Positions 13,471 to 14,021 of a DNA stretch of 14,021 bases are shown in pieces. This DNA comes from Clostridiales bacterium UBA6388 (lineage in GTDB: Bacteria > Bacillota > Clostridia > Oscillospirales > Oscillospiraceae), in NCBI GenBank assembly GCA_002437575.1, contig DJQK01000036.1, positions 1,779 to 15,799 on the forward strand, written 5' to 3'. The stretch's first letter is position 1, and each line of letters begins with the position of its first letter. A program made the position numbers and the translations under genes. The notes beneath the pieces are model-generated. The model was not told the origin of the DNA and ran no database searches. It was given only the letters and a program-made list of their open reading frames with translations.

Positions 13471-14021
13471 ATGTTTTGGGATCGGGTGGCTTGGGTGTAT
13501 GATGTGTTTGCGAACGGGATCAACCGGCGGGCGAACCGGGCGATGTGCGCGGCGGTGGCAGAGCAGATCGAGCCGGAGGATGAGGTGCTGGAATGCGCCT
13601 GCGGCACGGGGCTGCTGACCGGCGTGATCGCGGCGCGGTGCAGGGCGCTGACGGCGACGGATTTTTCCGAGAAAATGCTCGCGCAGGCAGAACGAAAGTA
13701 TGCAAACTGCCGCAACGTGCGGTTCGCGCAGGCGGATATCACGAAGCTCGACTACCCGGACGGGCGCTTTGACGCAGTCGTGGCTGCGAACGTCATCCAC
13801 CTGCTGGACGAGCCGCTGCAGGCGCTGCGCGAGCTGGACCGGGTCTGCCGCCCGGGCGGCCGGCTCATCATCCCCACGTACATGAACCGGACGGCCAAGG
13901 GAACGACCAACCGCGTCTCGGGCGCCATCGGCAGGACCGGGGCGGATTTCAAGCGGGAATTCACGCTGGAGAGCTATCAGGCGTTCTTCGCGGCGGCAGG
14001 ATACACGGACGCGCGCTATAC
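13471..14021 (+). CDS. Class I SAM-dependent methyltransferase, 5' part
   Basis: The frame stays open from 13471 to the window end (183 codons, 3' end missing). It begins MFWDRVAWVYDVFANGINRR. The SAM-binding glycine motif is VLECACGTGLLT (39-50), followed by an acidic strand end D64 (TATDFSEKML), then FDAVVAANVIHLLDEPLQAL and a post-motif RPGGRLIIPTY. These are the features of Methyltransf_11/25-type small-molecule or lipid methyltransferases; the substrate cannot be told. The ATG follows GGAGG by 7 bases. Between it and the hairpin upstream lie overlapping short repeats TTAGA-GATA-TCTAA-T-TTAGA (about 13436-13455), possibly regulatory. It is divergent from the sensor cassette with no evident functional link. 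Confidence 0.88.
   Translation, partial: MFWDRVAWVYDVFANGINRRANRAMCAAVAEQIEPEDEVLECACGTGLLTGVIAARCRALTATDFSEKMLAQAERKYANCRNVRFAQADITKLDYPDGRFDAVVAANVIHLLDEPLQALRELDRVCRPGGRLIIPTYMNRTAKGTTNRVSGAIGRTGADFKREFTLESYQAFFAAAGYTDARY

Noticed and set aside
1..14021. CRISPR arrays, tRNA or rRNA genes, phage or plasmid modules
   Set aside because: No regularly spaced direct repeats, tRNA-like arm patterns, conserved rRNA stretches, integrases or replication genes were seen.

Overview
The window looks like chromosomal DNA from a G+C-rich, low-copy-repeat Firmicute of the class Clostridia, most likely the Oscillospiraceae/Oscillospirales group. This is inferred from Gram-positive style Shine-Dalgarno sites (AGGAGG-like), sigma-A type promoters, an ftsEX operon with a coiled-coil M23 hydrolase and an S41 protease, and YesM/YesN-type sugar sensing. 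Nothing seen identifies the genus.

Region 1 (1-5600, all minus strand) is a housekeeping cell-envelope block. Read in the direction of transcription it is: a PucR/CdaR-type regulator, ftsE, ftsX, a PcsB/EnvC-like coiled-coil M23 peptidase, an S41 (Ctp-type) protease, then the 5' end of greA. FtsE and FtsX form the ABC-type transmembrane regulator that is expected to control the secreted M23 hydrolase during division. An intrinsic terminator sits between the M23 and S41 genes. greA has its own perfect-consensus promoter (TTGACA-17-TATAAT) whose -35 box contains the S41 stop codon, followed by a short leader with a terminator-like hairpin.

Region 2 (5600-9250) holds an RsuA-family rRNA pseudouridine synthase (minus), a 164-bp palindromic MITE-like element, an orphan sugar-binding lipoprotein (minus), a regulatory intergenic region of about 500 bp with paired inverted motifs, and a divergent GntR-HTH/LacI-type (AraR-like) repressor (plus) ending in a strong terminator.

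Region 3 (9250-13281, minus strand) is a tightly overlapped cassette: a YesN-type response regulator, a YesM-type sensor histidine kinase and a second sugar-binding lipoprotein, with no permease or ATPase gene. The layout matches a binding protein-kinase-regulator sugar-sensing cassette. The kinase and the binding protein carry at least seven frame disruptions within about 0.93 kb (about 10036-10966), nearly all readable as one-base insertions, while catalytic motifs remain intact. Either this is very recent decay or the local sequence contains errors. The regulator upstream and the rest of the window are intact.

Region 4 (13282-14021) has a divergent promoter region and the 5' part of a class I SAM-dependent methyltransferase (plus), cut by the window end.
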